A DNA stretch of 42,835 nucleotides, taken from NCBI GenBank assembly GCA_003164275.1, contig PLSY01000181.1, positions 1,648-44,482 of the forward strand, given 5' to 3'. Position 1 is the stretch's first letter; each line of letters starts with the position of its first letter. Source of the DNA: Acidimicrobiaceae bacterium (GTDB lineage Bacteria; Actinomycetota; Acidimicrobiia; Acidimicrobiales; RAAP-2). This document shows, piece after piece, positions 1-8,718 of this stretch. The notes beneath the pieces were generated by a model, which worked only from the letters and a program-made list of their open reading frames with translations, was not told the DNA's origin and did no database searches. The position numbers and the translations under genes are program-made.

Positions 1-1424
1 CCAACTTCATCATGCCGATCATGATCGGGGCCAAGGACATGGCCTTCCCGAGGCTCAACGCCATGAGCTTCTGGGTGGTCGTCTCCGCCGTCCCGTGCCT
101 GCTGTCGACGTTCTTCCTCGGCGGGGTCAACGCCGGGTGGACCACCTACGCCCCGCTGTCGGTGCAGGCCCCGCCCGCCATGGACGCATTCGCCATCACC
201 ATCATCACGTTCGTGGTCTCGGTGACCGTCGCCGGCATCAACGTCATCGTCACGGTCGTCACCATGCGGGCCAAGGGCATGACCATGGCCCGGCTTCCGA
301 TCTTCACCTGGGGCACGGTCGTCGGCAGTGCCCTCGGCCTCTATGCCATGCCCGCCTTCCTCCTGGTCATGACCATGATGATCACGGACCGCGCCACCGG
401 GACGTCGTTCTTCGTTCCTGAGCTCGGCGGCTCCCAGTGGCTCTACGAGAACATCTTCTGGATCATGGGGCACCCCGAGGTCTACGTGATCCTCCTGCCC
501 GGTGTCGCCGCCGTCCTCGAGGTCACCAGCACGTTCTCCCGGAAACCGATGTTCGCCTACAAGGTGGCGGTCGCCGGGTTCGTGGCCATCGGCGCCCTGT
601 CGATCATGGTGTGGGCCCACCACATGTTCACCACCGGGTGGGCACCCAACCTGGCGGCGCCGTTCATGCTCACGACCGAGCTGATCTCGATACCGACGGG
701 GATCATCTTCCTGTGCGTGATCGGGACGATGTGGAAGGGCAGCATCTGGACGCGCCTTCCGATGTACTTCGTCTACCTCTTCCTGTGGAACTTCATCATC
801 GGCGGCGTCACCGGCATCTACCTGTCCGACGTGCCGGCCGACCAGTTCTTCCACGGCGACATGTTCGTGACCGCCCACTTCCACTACACGTTGCTCGGCG
901 GCGCCATGATCGGCGCCACGGCGGGGCTCTGCTACTGGTTTCCCAAGATGACGGGCCGGATGCTCAACGAGCGGATCGGGAAGGTGGCGTTCTGGGTCAT
1001 CGCTGCCGGCATCCAGATCACCTACTTCGGCCAGTTCTGGGAGGGATTCCAGGGCATGGCCCGACGGGTCGCCTACTACGACCCGAAGTTCCTGGACGCC
1101 AACGTGATGTCCACCGTCGGTGCCTACATCCTGATGACCGGATGGATCATCCTCCTCTACATGATGCTTCACGCCTGGCGGCACGGGTCCAAGGCCCCCG
1201 CCAATCCCTGGCACGCCAAGACGCTCGAGTGGAAGGTGCCCACACCGGTCCCGCTCGAGAACTTCCTGGTGGACCCCGTGGTCACGTCGGACCCGTACAC
1301 GTACGGTGAGGGTGTCCCCGACGGACAGCAGGTGCCGGACTTCGCTCCGGTGGAGGAACCCGAGCTCGTGCCCGCCGGCGCCCCGGGCGCCAGCGACCTG
1401 GACGAGTCGGGAGGGGCCAGCTGA
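1..1424 (+). CDS. ctaD: Cytochrome c oxidase subunit I, 5'-truncated by the window edge
   Basis: This is the catalytic heme-copper subunit of an aa3-type terminal oxidase, an integral membrane protein that reduces O2 and pumps protons. The reading frame is open from the first bases, so the N-terminus, including the first heme-a histidine, lies upstream of the window. Counting from the first in-frame ATG (base 12), HPEVY at residues 154-158 holds a CuB histidine, the cross-linked tyrosine and the glutamate typical of A1-type oxidases. The HH pair at 203-204 gives the other CuB ligands, and HFHY (H289, H291) gives the heme ligands. Many hydrophobic helices precede a hydrophilic tail of about 80 residues. 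The stop TGA shares an A with the ATG of the next gene, so the two are translationally coupled. Identification is secure; only the start is missing. Confidence 0.96.
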   Translation, partial: NFIMPIMIGAKDMAFPRLNAMSFWVVVSAVPCLLSTFFLGGVNAGWTTYAPLSVQAPPAMDAFAITIITFVVSVTVAGINVIVTVVTMRAKGMTMARLPIFTWGTVVGSALGLYAMPAFLLVMTMMITDRATGTSFFVPELGGSQWLYENIFWIMGHPEVYVILLPGVAAVLEVTSTFSRKPMFAYKVAVAGFVAIGALSIMVWAHHMFTTGWAPNLAAPFMLTTELISIPTGIIFLCVIGTMWKGSIWTRLPMYFVYLFLWNFIIGGVTGIYLSDVPADQFFHGDMFVTAHFHYTLLGGAMIGATAGLCYWFPKMTGRMLNERIGKVAFWVIAAGIQITYFGQFWEGFQGMARRVAYYDPKFLDANVMSTVGAYILMTGWIILLYMMLHAWRHGSKAPANPWHAKTLEWKVPTPVPLENFLVDPVVTSDPYTYGEGVPDGQQVPDFAPVEEPELVPAGAPGASDLDESGGAS

Positions 1425-2146
1425 TGTCGATCACCGTGACGGACCATGACGACCACGCCCATGGGGACGACGACCACGGCCACGGCCCCGCCGTCGAGGG
1501 GGCCGAGAACCCGGGTGGTGAGCACGAGACCGCGTTCAAGCGTGACCAGAAGGAACGCCTGCTGATCTGGCTGCTGATCGGGGGCGACGCGCTGTTCCTC
1601 GTCCTCGAGGTGTTCACCTGGTTCTACCTCCGGACTCTCAATACGAGCGGCCTGTGGAACGGTGCGCTGTGCACCAAGGCGAATCCGTGCACCGACGGGC
1701 TGGGGAATCCCATCACCGCCCCCATCACCCGGGCGGACCCGAAGCACGCCATCATCATCGCCGTGCTCACGGTGATCGCCGCCGCCTTCGTCTGGGTGGC
1801 CGAGTCCAACGCCAAGAAGGGGAGCGGAAAGCGCGCCGTCGCCGGCGCCGCCGGGGTCGCGGTGATCTTCATGCTGGCGGCCGTCGCCTGGCAGATCTAC
1901 CAGTTCCAGGTCATCCCGTTCACGACCATCGACGGCGCCTACGCCTCGACCTACGAGTTCTTCATGGGCTCGACGCTCGCCCACCTGATCCTCCTGACCT
2001 TCCTGGGTCTGGGGCTGTGGGTCCGGGCCGGGAAGGGACGCTACGAGGGCCAGACCTGGTACCGGGTCCGGATCATCCGGTTCTTCGCGGTGTGGATCGC
2101 CATCTCGACGGTGATCCTCGTGACCGTGGCCGCCATCTTCTACTGA
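1424..2146 (+). CDS. Cytochrome c oxidase subunit III-like membrane protein
   Basis: The protein has 240 residues and is translationally coupled to subunit I by a 1-base overlap. It has five hydrophobic segments after a soluble, very His/Asp-rich N-terminus (about residues 7-22). The last two segments, with STYEFFMGSTLAHLILL near residue 177 and RFFAVWIAISTVILV near 217, resemble the final helices of oxidase subunit III. Position next to subunit I supports a role in stabilising the oxidase. The sequence is divergent: the region between the second and third helices has a two-cysteine loop (about residues 83-89) and the usual subunit III motifs are weak. It could instead be an accessory oxidase subunit. 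Subunit III-like is the best call, with moderate confidence. Confidence 0.72.
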   Translation: MSITVTDHDDHAHGDDDHGHGPAVEGAENPGGEHETAFKRDQKERLLIWLLIGGDALFLVLEVFTWFYLRTLNTSGLWNGALCTKANPCTDGLGNPITAPITRADPKHAIIIAVLTVIAAAFVWVAESNAKKGSGKRAVAGAAGVAVIFMLAAVAWQIYQFQVIPFTTIDGAYASTYEFFMGSTLAHLILLTFLGLGLWVRAGKGRYEGQTWYRVRIIRFFAVWIAISTVILVTVAAIFY

Positions 2147-2157
2147 GCCCGGTCCAC

Positions 2158-2174
2158 GCCACCCCCGGGGTGGC
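2158..2174. terminator. GC-rich inverted repeat between convergent operons
   Basis: GCCACCCC and GGGGTGGC form perfect 8-base arms around one base, so in RNA the effective stem is about 6 bp with a 5-base loop. It sits 12 bases after the oxidase stop codon and about 95 bases from the kdpE stop, where convergent transcription should end. No T-tract follows on either strand, so it is a candidate only. Confidence 0.4.
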
Positions 2175-2268
2175 CCACTGAGCGACCGAGGCGACCGTGT
2201 CGGTTCGGGCGCCCGGCCCGGCGCGGACGGGGTGTCCCGCGTGGTCCGTCGGAGTTCGATCCGGTCCG

Positions 2269-3000
2269 TCAGGGCTCGAACCGGTAGCCCATCCCGGGCT
2301 CGGTGATGAAGTGGCGGGGCCGCGAATGATCGGCTTCGAGCTTGCGTCGGACCCGGGCCATGAGGACCCGCAGGTACTCGGTCTCCGTACCGTATTCGGG
2401 GCCCCACACCTCCTGGAGGAGTTGGCGCTGGGACACGAGCCGGCCGGGGTTGCGGACGAGGACCTCGACGATCTCCCACTCCTTGGGGGTGAGGTGGACC
2501 TCGACGCCGTCGCGGACGACCCGCTTGGCGGCCAGATCGAGCGAGAACCCCTCGGCCTCGACGTGTGGATCCTGTTCGGCGCCCGGAGCGCGGCGCAGTG
2601 CGGCCCGCAGCCGGGCCAGGAGTTCGTCCATCCCGAAGGGCTTGGTGACGTAGTCGTCGGCCCCGAGGTCGAGCGCCTCCACCTTGCTGATCGACTGGTG
2701 CCGGGCCGACAGCACCAGCACCGGCACGGCACTCCAGCCGCGGATGCCGCGGATCACCTCGACCCCGTCGATGCCGGGCAGCCCGAGGTCGACCAGGACC
2801 AGGTCCGGGTGCCAGTGGGCCATCCGGTCGAGGCCCTCCTCCCCCGTCCGGGCACCGGTCACCACGTAGCCCCGGGCGCCGAGGCTGATGGTGAGGGCCC
2901 GGAGCAACGACGGGTCGTCGTCGATCACCAGGACCCGGGTCGCGGCCGGATCGGCGCCCCCACCCCGCCCGCCGCCGGCGCCCCTCGTCGCCGTGGTCAC
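2269..3000 (-). CDS. kdpE: KdpE-type response regulator (OmpR family)
   Basis: A 243-residue two-domain response regulator. The receiver domain begins at about residue 22, with the acidic pocket D27-D29, phosphoacceptor D71 in VLVDLGLPG, S98 and conserved K120 in TKPFG. The C-terminal half is an OmpR/PhoB winged helix (LTPKEWEIVEVL; YLRVLMARVRRKLE) ending in GMGYRFEP, typical of KdpE. The first 20 residues are a Gly/Arg/Ala-rich extension. The start overlaps the end of kdpD by 4 bases, so the pair is co-translated. KdpE normally activates kdpFABC at low potassium or high osmolarity; here no complete kdp transporter genes lie in the window, so its targets may be elsewhere or changed. Confidence 0.92.
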   Translation of the reverse strand: MTTATRGAGGGRGGGADPAATRVLVIDDDPSLLRALTISLGARGYVVTGARTGEEGLDRMAHWHPDLVLVDLGLPGIDGVEVIRGIRGWSAVPVLVLSARHQSISKVEALDLGADDYVTKPFGMDELLARLRAALRRAPGAEQDPHVEAEGFSLDLAAKRVVRDGVEVHLTPKEWEIVEVLVRNPGRLVSQRQLLQEVWGPEYGTETEYLRVLMARVRRKLEADHSRPRHFITEPGMGYRFEP

Positions 3001-5705
3001 GGTCGCACGCCGGCGTCCCGGTCGCCGGCCCCGTCATCGACCGGCCGCGGCGGGGCGGTCTCCCCGTCGGGGACGACCACGTCGGCGTCCAGGTCGGCGT
3101 CGATGATGCCGGGCGTGGGGTCGTCGGCCACCGGCAACCGGACCACCATCGTGCAGCCGCCCCCCGGCGTGTCCTCCAGGTCCAGCTCGCCGCCGACGGC
3201 CTCCACGAAGCCGCGCGAGACGGCGAGCCCGAGGCCGACCCCGGTGTGGTTGGCGGTGTCGCCCAGACGCTGGAACGGTCGGAACACGAGGTCGCGGTCG
3301 GTCTGGCCGATGCCCGGTCCGTGGTCGATGACCCGGATGTCGACGCGGCCCGCCACCGTGCCCGCCTCCACCCGCACCGGGGCGCCGGCCCCGTGGAGCA
3401 GGGCGTTGTCGACCAGGTTGGCCACGACCCGCTCGACGAGCGCCGCATCCGTCTCGATGAGGGGCACGCCCCTGTCGACCGACACGACGACCCCCTGCGC
3501 CCGGGGTCCGAGGCTGCCCAGGGCCGAGCCGACGAGGTCCTCGACGTCGGTGGTCCGGGAGAGCACCTCCATCGAACCCGTCTCGAGCCGGCTCATGTCG
3601 AGGAGGTTCTCCACCAGGCTGTTCAGCCGGTCGGACTCGTCGTCAATGGTCCGCAGAAGGATCCGGTTCTCTGCTGGCCCGAATTCGAGCTGGTCGGACA
3701 ACAGGCTCGATGAGGCGGCCTTGATAGAGGCGAGTGGGGTCCGCAGGTCGTGGCTGACGGCGGCGAGCAGGGACGACCGGAGTTGATTGGCCCGAGCCAG
3801 TGACTCCGCCTCGGCCGCCTCGGCGTGCAGCCGGTCGCTTCTGATCACTGTGGCCAGCTGGGCGGCAAAGGCGGTCAGGATGTCCCTGTCCTCGGCCGTC
3901 ATCCCGGGGCCGATGATGGCCAGGACGTCGAAGTCGGTGAGGGGCAGCACGATTGTGGCGCCAGCCGGAGTGCCCGGGGGATGGAGACCCGACGCCTCGA
4001 CGGTGGACCAGGCGCCCCGTCCCGATCCGTCGGTTAGATCGGACCGGAGGATGGCGGCCGACTCCAGTCGGAAGGCCACCACCAACTCCTCCAAGAGGTC
4101 AGGGATGGCGTTCCCCTCGGGGGCGACCATCCGCCCGGCGATTCGGGCCAACATCCTCGCATCTGCTCTGGCCCGGATGGCCGTCGCGGTCCGTCGGGCC
4201 GAGATGTCGACCAGGATGCTGATGGCACCTGCGGTGGCCAAGAAGGCCACCAGGGCTACGAAGTTGCGGGCACCGTAGATGTCGAGAGAGTGCACCGGCG
4301 GGGCGAAGTAGTAGTTGGAGAGGAAGAACCCGACGAGGGCGGCGAGGAAGGCGGGCCACACCCCTCCGGTGGCCGCCACCACGACCACGACCACCAAGTA
4401 GGAGCTGAGGGCCGTAGAGAGGTCGACGGTGGTCCATGCTCCCGTATAGAGAACGGTGAGAAGGGTGAAGCCGACGATGCCGATGAGTACCGCTGCCACC
4501 TGCCTCCTGACAGAGAGGGGGGAGAGGACGGAACGACGGTGTCGCGAGCCGGTTCGCGCCGGCTTTTGGCCGATCGAGTCGGAGGTATCGGAGGGCGAGG
4601 TGGACGAGCCGACTCTTGGGGCGGTGGCCGATTTGGACGTGGCGATGACGTGGACGTCCAACGCTCCGCCGGCGGCTCGGATGACCGAGTTGATGACCGA
4701 TCCGCGAACGAACTCGGAGAGCCGGGAGCGGTTGCTTGCCCCGAGAATCAGCTGGGTGGCATTCTCGGCCCTCGCCACCTGGACGAGAGCGGCTGCGATG
4801 CCCGACCCGACCACTTCGACATAGCGACCACCGAGGTCGTCGAGCAGCCGCCGGTTCTGGTTGAGCCGATCCGATCCGCTGCCGGCCAGCCCGTCCTCGG
4901 TGCGAACGTGGACGCCGACTAGTTCCGCCTTGGTGCGCATGGCCATCCTGGCCGCCCTCCGGATGAGCACGACGCTGCCCTCTGAGCCGGTGAGCGAGAC
5001 AAGCACCCGCTCTTTTGTCTCCCAGGAGCTAGCGATGTTGTGGCGCTCCCGGTAGTTGTGCAGCTCGGCGTCGACCTGGTCGGCCATCCACAACAGGGCA
5101 AGTTCACGCAGGGCAGTGAGGTTGCCGGCCCTGAAATAGTTGGCCAGGGCTGCGTCGACGCGCTCGGGTGGATAGACGTTGCCGTGGGCCAGGCGCCTCC
5201 GCAGCGCCTCGGGCGCCATGTCGACAAGCTCGAGCTGATCGGCTGTCCGGACCACCCGGTCGGGGACCGTCTCGCGCTGGACGACGCCGGTGATCTCCTC
5301 GACTACGTCGTTGATCGACTCCAGATGCTGGAGGTTGACCGTCGAGATGACGTTGATGCCAGCAGCCAGCAGCTCCTCCACGTCCTGCCAGCGCTTGGCA
5401 TGGGCCGATCCTGGCACGTTGGTATGGGCCAGCTCGTCGACGAGCACGAGCTCGGGCCGGCGCTCGACAAGGCCGCCGACGTCCATCTCCTCGAATCTCT
5501 GGTCCCGGTAGGTGACGACCCGCCTGGGGAAGACCTCGAGGTCGCGTAGCTGAGCGGTGGTCTGGGGCCGCTCGTGCTCCTCGAACCAGCCGACCACGAC
5601 GTCGAGGCCCCGCTGCTTGCGTCGCCATCCCTCATTGAGCATGGCGAAGGTCTTGCCCACACCGGGCGCGGCCCCGAGATAGAGGCGCAGAGTCCCTCGT
5701 GCCAC
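2997..5705 (-). CDS. kdpD: KdpD sensor histidine kinase
   Basis: A 902-residue membrane sensor kinase of the usual KdpD length and order. The N-terminal KdpD domain has Walker A GAAPGVGKT (11-19) and the family signature DELAHTN (90-96). A universal-stress-protein-like domain follows (about 232-356), then four hydrophobic helices (about 402-500). A GAF-like region precedes the HisKA box SHDLRTPL with phosphoacceptor H652, and the ATPase domain has N, G1 (DHGPGIG) and G2 (GVGLGLA) boxes. The start is GTG, with a strong AAGGAGG nine bases upstream. It phosphorylates KdpE, encoded just downstream with a 4-base overlap. It lies 18 bases after the kdpC remnant, as in a normal kdp operon. Identification is secure; the signal and target set in this organism are unknown. 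Confidence 0.95.
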   Translation of the reverse strand: MARGTLRLYLGAAPGVGKTFAMLNEGWRRKQRGLDVVVGWFEEHERPQTTAQLRDLEVFPRRVVTYRDQRFEEMDVGGLVERRPELVLVDELAHTNVPGSAHAKRWQDVEELLAAGINVISTVNLQHLESINDVVEEITGVVQRETVPDRVVRTADQLELVDMAPEALRRRLAHGNVYPPERVDAALANYFRAGNLTALRELALLWMADQVDAELHNYRERHNIASSWETKERVLVSLTGSEGSVVLIRRAARMAMRTKAELVGVHVRTEDGLAGSGSDRLNQNRRLLDDLGGRYVEVVGSGIAAALVQVARAENATQLILGASNRSRLSEFVRGSVINSVIRAAGGALDVHVIATSKSATAPRVGSSTSPSDTSDSIGQKPARTGSRHRRSVLSPLSVRRQVAAVLIGIVGFTLLTVLYTGAWTTVDLSTALSSYLVVVVVVAATGGVWPAFLAALVGFFLSNYYFAPPVHSLDIYGARNFVALVAFLATAGAISILVDISARRTATAIRARADARMLARIAGRMVAPEGNAIPDLLEELVVAFRLESAAILRSDLTDGSGRGAWSTVEASGLHPPGTPAGATIVLPLTDFDVLAIIGPGMTAEDRDILTAFAAQLATVIRSDRLHAEAAEAESLARANQLRSSLLAAVSHDLRTPLASIKAASSSLLSDQLEFGPAENRILLRTIDDESDRLNSLVENLLDMSRLETGSMEVLSRTTDVEDLVGSALGSLGPRAQGVVVSVDRGVPLIETDAALVERVVANLVDNALLHGAGAPVRVEAGTVAGRVDIRVIDHGPGIGQTDRDLVFRPFQRLGDTANHTGVGLGLAVSRGFVEAVGGELDLEDTPGGGCTMVVRLPVADDPTPGIIDADLDADVVVPDGETAPPRPVDDGAGDRDAGVRP

Positions 5706-5723
5706 CGTCCGGCCTCCTTGCCG

Positions 5724-6113
5724 TTACTTTTGCAAGCTGTCGAGCGCGATGTCCAAGGTCAGCGCATAGACCCCTGGATCTCCCAGAAGCCCCAGGCTAC
5801 GCCCGGTAGTACTGTTCCGAATCATGTCTATGACGGTGGCGAGGGACGACCCCGTTTCCCGGGCCACAGTCGATGCCTGGAGATCGGCGATGGAGATGTC
5901 GGGGCCCGAGTCCGACTCGGTCACCGCCTCGGTCAGAGCCTTGCTGTGGGTCGCCAGCCCGATCTCGGGGCGAAAGGCAATGGCCGGCTCGGGGACCGTT
6001 TCCAGATCACACTCGTGGCCGCCTTCGAACTGCTTGGCGTAGTGCTGGCCAGGGGTCGGGGCGGTGACCGCTGCCTGCGCCGGTGTGTTGTGGACGGGCA
6101 CGCAGTGCCGCAT
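5724..6113 (-). pseudogene. kdpC: Truncated KdpC (C-terminal domain only)
   Basis: The last 80 or so codons (about 5724-5966) resemble the C-terminal end of KdpC, the small subunit of the Kdp K+-ATPase: an SGPDIS segment like the family's SGLDPxIS, then GRSLGLLGDPGVYALTLDIALD, which matches the GxxLGxLGEPxVNVLxLNLAL ending. The whole N-terminal half, with the membrane anchor every KdpC needs, is absent, and nothing hydrophobic precedes this region. The first possible ATG in frame is at 6113, just before the oppositely oriented OsmC gene. kdpA and kdpB are not nearby. It is probably the stump left by deletion of kdpFAB and the 5' part of kdpC. A short soluble regulator that kept the KdpC fold is the alternative. 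Confidence 0.62.
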
Positions 6114-6132
6114 CCCGGGGAGAGGCGACGCC

Positions 6133-6570
6133 ATGAGTGAGGACGGAGCGCTTCCTCGGGAGGACGAACAGCCCATCGCCATGGTCTCCGAAGTCAGTGC
6201 CTCGGGATACCGAGGCGAGCTTCGCCTCGGCCATCATCACCTGGTGGTCGACGAGGGACCCGAGGTGGGCGGCAACGACGAAGGCCCCAATCCCTATCAA
6301 CTGCTGCTTGCCGCGCTGGCCCACTGCACGACGGCGACCTTGAGGATGTACGCCGATCGCAAGGGATGGGACCTCGGAGAGATCCGCGTGAGGGCGCGGC
6401 TGCTCCGCACCGGGGATGGCGCCACCAAGGTGGAGCGCATCGAGCGCACGATCAGGATCCGCCACGACCTGTCCGAGGAGCAGAGGCATCGCCTGGCCGA
6501 GATCGCCGATCGCACTCCGGTGACCCGGACGCTCCTCAGCTCCGTGGCCATCGACACCACGCTCGAATGA
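6133..6570 (+). CDS. OsmC/Ohr-family protein (peroxiredoxin-like)
   Basis: A 145-residue OsmC-fold protein. These cytoplasmic thiol enzymes reduce organic hydroperoxides. The segment EGPNPYQLLLAALAHCTTAT carries one conserved cysteine on the central helix, and the sheet region is in family order (GYRGELRLGHHHLVVDEG near the N-terminus). The second cysteine of classical Ohr/OsmC is not obvious in the C-terminal third, so it may belong to the one-cysteine OsmC-like group, many of which have no known substrate. The ATG at 6133 is preferred over an in-frame upstream start at 6064 because GGGGAGAGG lies about 10 bases before it and the protein then matches family length. It is divergent from the kdpC remnant and converges with the SDR gene. 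Confidence 0.82.
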   Translation: MSEDGALPREDEQPIAMVSEVSASGYRGELRLGHHHLVVDEGPEVGGNDEGPNPYQLLLAALAHCTTATLRMYADRKGWDLGEIRVRARLLRTGDGATKVERIERTIRIRHDLSEEQRHRLAEIADRTPVTRTLLSSVAIDTTLE

Positions 6571-6588
6571 GCGCGGTCAGCTTTCGGA

Positions 6589-7356
6589 CTAGCGGAGGTG
6601 GAGGCCCCCGTCGATGAGGACGACCTCCCCGGTCACGTAGTTGGACCTGGCCAGGCCGAGGATGACCTCGGCCACGTCGTCGGGCGTCGCTGTTCGTTTG
6701 AGTGGGGACTGGGCCGAGACGAACGATCGAACAAGGTCCCAATCGGCCGTCCACGGCGTGTCGACCAGACCGGGTGCCACGGCATTGACCCGGATGTCGG
6801 GGCCGAGCGTGTTGGCAAGAAGCCTCGTCATATGGCTGAGGGCGGCCTTTGAACAGGCATACGGGATCGAGCTACCGGTTGGCCGTTCGCCAGCCAGTGA
6901 TGAGACGTTGATCACCTGTCCGCGCCCGGTGGCCCGCAGGTGGGGAACGGCCGACACGGTGAGCTGCCAGGTGCCGATGACATTCACATCGAAAATGCGG
7001 CGCCAGACCTCGGGCGAGGCCGCTTCCAAGTCGTCATGGGGGATCACCTGGGTGGTGCCTGCGTTGTTGACCAGGATGTCAAGTCCCCCGTGCCGTTGGA
7101 TGACCTGTTCGACCAGTTGGCGAGCCTCGAGCTCATCGGCGATGTCCGCCTGCACGTAGCTGGCGCCGGGGAGCTCCGAGGCGAGGGCCAAACCGGCCTC
7201 GACCGAGGTGGAAGAGTTGAGGACGACGGTCGCCCCAAGGGCGGCGAAGCGGCGAGCGGTGGTCTCGCCGATACCTGATGTCGAGCCGGTGATGAGAATG
7301 GTCTGATCCTCGAAGCCAGCATCGGAGACGGGATATCGGGGTGGGTCGTCGGGCAT
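6589..7356 (-). CDS. Short-chain dehydrogenase/reductase (SDR), classical type
   Basis: A 255-residue NAD(P)-dependent oxidoreductase with a Rossmann fold. The cofactor motif TGSTSGIG is at 23-30, NNAG at 97-100, catalytic S153 and the Y166-x3-K170 pair; the C-terminal NAVAPGLVDTPW and GGLHLR segments are typical. The substrate cannot be deduced. The ATG at 7356 is chosen because it puts the Rossmann motif at the usual distance from the N-terminus; a longer frame from 7416 would overlap the divergent FAH-family gene. Only 39 bases separate the two starts, so they share one promoter region. The gene converges on the OsmC-like gene with 18 bases between stops. Confidence 0.9.
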   Translation of the reverse strand: MPDDPPRYPVSDAGFEDQTILITGSTSGIGETTARRFAALGATVVLNSSTSVEAGLALASELPGASYVQADIADELEARQLVEQVIQRHGGLDILVNNAGTTQVIPHDDLEAASPEVWRRIFDVNVIGTWQLTVSAVPHLRATGRGQVINVSSLAGERPTGSSIPYACSKAALSHMTRLLANTLGPDIRVNAVAPGLVDTPWTADWDLVRSFVSAQSPLKRTATPDDVAEVILGLARSNYVTGEVVLIDGGLHLR

Positions 7357-7395
7357 GGCACGAGTGTAGGCACGAGGGTCGCCTAGGTTTGTTTT

Positions 7396-8274
7396 GTGCG
7401 ACTGGTGAGCCTGCATGGAGACGAGCGAGCGACCGGCCTGGTCGTCGGTGACGAGATCGTGGATCTGACCGACCCACGTGTCGGCCTACCAGGCGACATG
7501 GCCCAGTTGCTGGCCCTCGAAGGCGACGGCATCGATGCGGTCAAGAGGGCCGGCGCCAGCGCCGCCCGGCGCGTGCCTCTCGAGAGCGCCCGTCTGGGTC
7601 CTCCGGTTCCGCACCCCCCGTCGTTTCTCGCCATCGCCCGCAACTACGACGACCACATCAAAGAGATGGGGAGCGAGCGCCCGCAGTTCCAGACGTGGTT
7701 TTCCAAGCAGCCGACGTCGGTCATCGGGCCTGGAGATGGCATCGAGGTACCGCGCGTCTCCAGCTCAGTCGACTACGAGGGGGAGCTTGGCCTCGTGATC
7801 GGACGCCGTTGTCGCCATGTGCCCGCAGACAGGGCCCATGAGGTCATTGCCGGCTTCACCGTCGTGAACGATGTGAGCGTGAGAGATTGGCAGCGTCGAA
7901 GCCCCACCATGATGATGGGCAAGGGCTTCGACACCCATGGTCCGACCGGGCCCTTCTTGGTGAGCCTCGAAGAGGTGGACGACCCACAGTGCCTCTCGGT
8001 ACGCACCTGGGTCAATGGAGAGTTACGCCAGGACGGGGTGACGTCGGACATGATCTTCACGTGTGCTGAGATGATCGAGCACTTGTCGACAGCCTTCACG
8101 CTCGAGCCGGGAATGCTCATCTCGACGGGAACGCCGGCCGGCGTGGCCGCCGGTGAGGACCCGCCCCGCTGGCTGAAGCCGGGCGACGTCGTCACTGTCG
8201 TCGTCGAGGGGGTTGGCGAGCTGTCCAATCCGGTGGTCGCCGAGCCGGACCGGCCGCCTTTCGGTAGCCCGTGA
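7396..8274 (+). CDS. Fumarylacetoacetate hydrolase (FAH) family protein
   Basis: A 292-residue FAH-fold enzyme. The family hydrolyses C-C bonds of acylpyruvates, decarboxylates or hydrates 2-oxo acids from aromatic catabolism. Metal-binding acidic residues are visible as E128 and E130 in DYEGELGLVIG and D159 in VVNDVSVRDWQ. FLAIARNYDDHIKEMG (77-92) and the end STGTPAGVAAG...LKPGDVV are family hallmarks. Its first 70 residues form the small N-terminal domain seen in the bacterial YisK/YcgM-like group. The start is GTG. The stop overlaps the GTG of arfB by 4 bases. Precise activity (acylpyruvase, oxaloacetate decarboxylase or ureidoglycolate lyase-like) is not decidable. Confidence 0.9.
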   Translation: MRLVSLHGDERATGLVVGDEIVDLTDPRVGLPGDMAQLLALEGDGIDAVKRAGASAARRVPLESARLGPPVPHPPSFLAIARNYDDHIKEMGSERPQFQTWFSKQPTSVIGPGDGIEVPRVSSSVDYEGELGLVIGRRCRHVPADRAHEVIAGFTVVNDVSVRDWQRRSPTMMMGKGFDTHGPTGPFLVSLEEVDDPQCLSVRTWVNGELRQDGVTSDMIFTCAEMIEHLSTAFTLEPGMLISTGTPAGVAAGEDPPRWLKPGDVVTVVVEGVGELSNPVVAEPDRPPFGSP

Positions 8275-8699
8275 GCGGCACGAGCGAAGACGACGGGATG
8301 ATCCGCGTCACCTCTTCCCTGGCCATTCCCCAGTCCGAGCTCCAGTTCAGGTTCAGTCCGAGCGGAGGTCCCGGGGGCCAACATGCCAACAAGGTGAACA
8401 CCCGGGTGGAGCTCCGGTTCGATGTTGCCGGATCGCCTTCGCTCGGTCCTCGTCAGCGAGCCCGACTGATCGAGCGACTCGGTCCGGAGATACGGGTGGT
8501 GGTTGACGACGAGCGTTCCCAGATCCGCAATCGACAGCTGGCCGTCGAGCGCTTTCGAGCCAGGCTTTCGGCCGCCCTCCATATCGAGAAGCCACGTCGC
8601 CCGACTCGACCGTCGCGGGGGGCAAAAGAGCGGCGGCTGACAGCCAAGCGTCATCTGTCGGAGCGGAAGAAGTGGAGACGGCCCGACTTCGATGAGTGA
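8271..8699 (+). CDS. arfB: Alternative ribosome-rescue factor ArfB (peptidyl-tRNA hydrolase)
   Basis: A 142-residue class I release-factor-like protein. It carries the GGQ motif (35-37) in FSPSGGPGGQHANKVNTR, which hydrolyses peptidyl-tRNA in the ribosomal P site, and lacks the codon-recognition domains of RF1/RF2. The strongly basic C-terminal tail (about residues 105-138) is the part that in ArfB enters the empty mRNA channel of stalled ribosomes. It starts with GTG overlapping the FAH-family stop by 4 bases; an internal ATG at 8298 would remove nine residues and is also possible. Coupling to a metabolic enzyme gene is probably positional. Confidence 0.9.
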   Translation: MSGTSEDDGMIRVTSSLAIPQSELQFRFSPSGGPGGQHANKVNTRVELRFDVAGSPSLGPRQRARLIERLGPEIRVVVDDERSQIRNRQLAVERFRARLSAALHIEKPRRPTRPSRGAKERRLTAKRHLSERKKWRRPDFDE

Positions 8700-8718
8700 G
8701 TCCGCGGACTAGTGGACC

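Noticed and set aside
1169..3448. Very long minus-strand open frame across the oxidase genes and into kdpED
   Set aside because: It lies antisense to the oxidase genes and out of frame over kdpE/kdpD; it is rich in Arg, Pro, Gly and Ser and has no recognisable domain, as expected for shadow frames in GC-rich DNA.
2197..3786. 529-codon plus-strand frame opposite kdpE and kdpD
   Set aside because: kdpE and kdpD on the other strand have full motif sets and coupling; the opposite frame has low-complexity composition and no motif.
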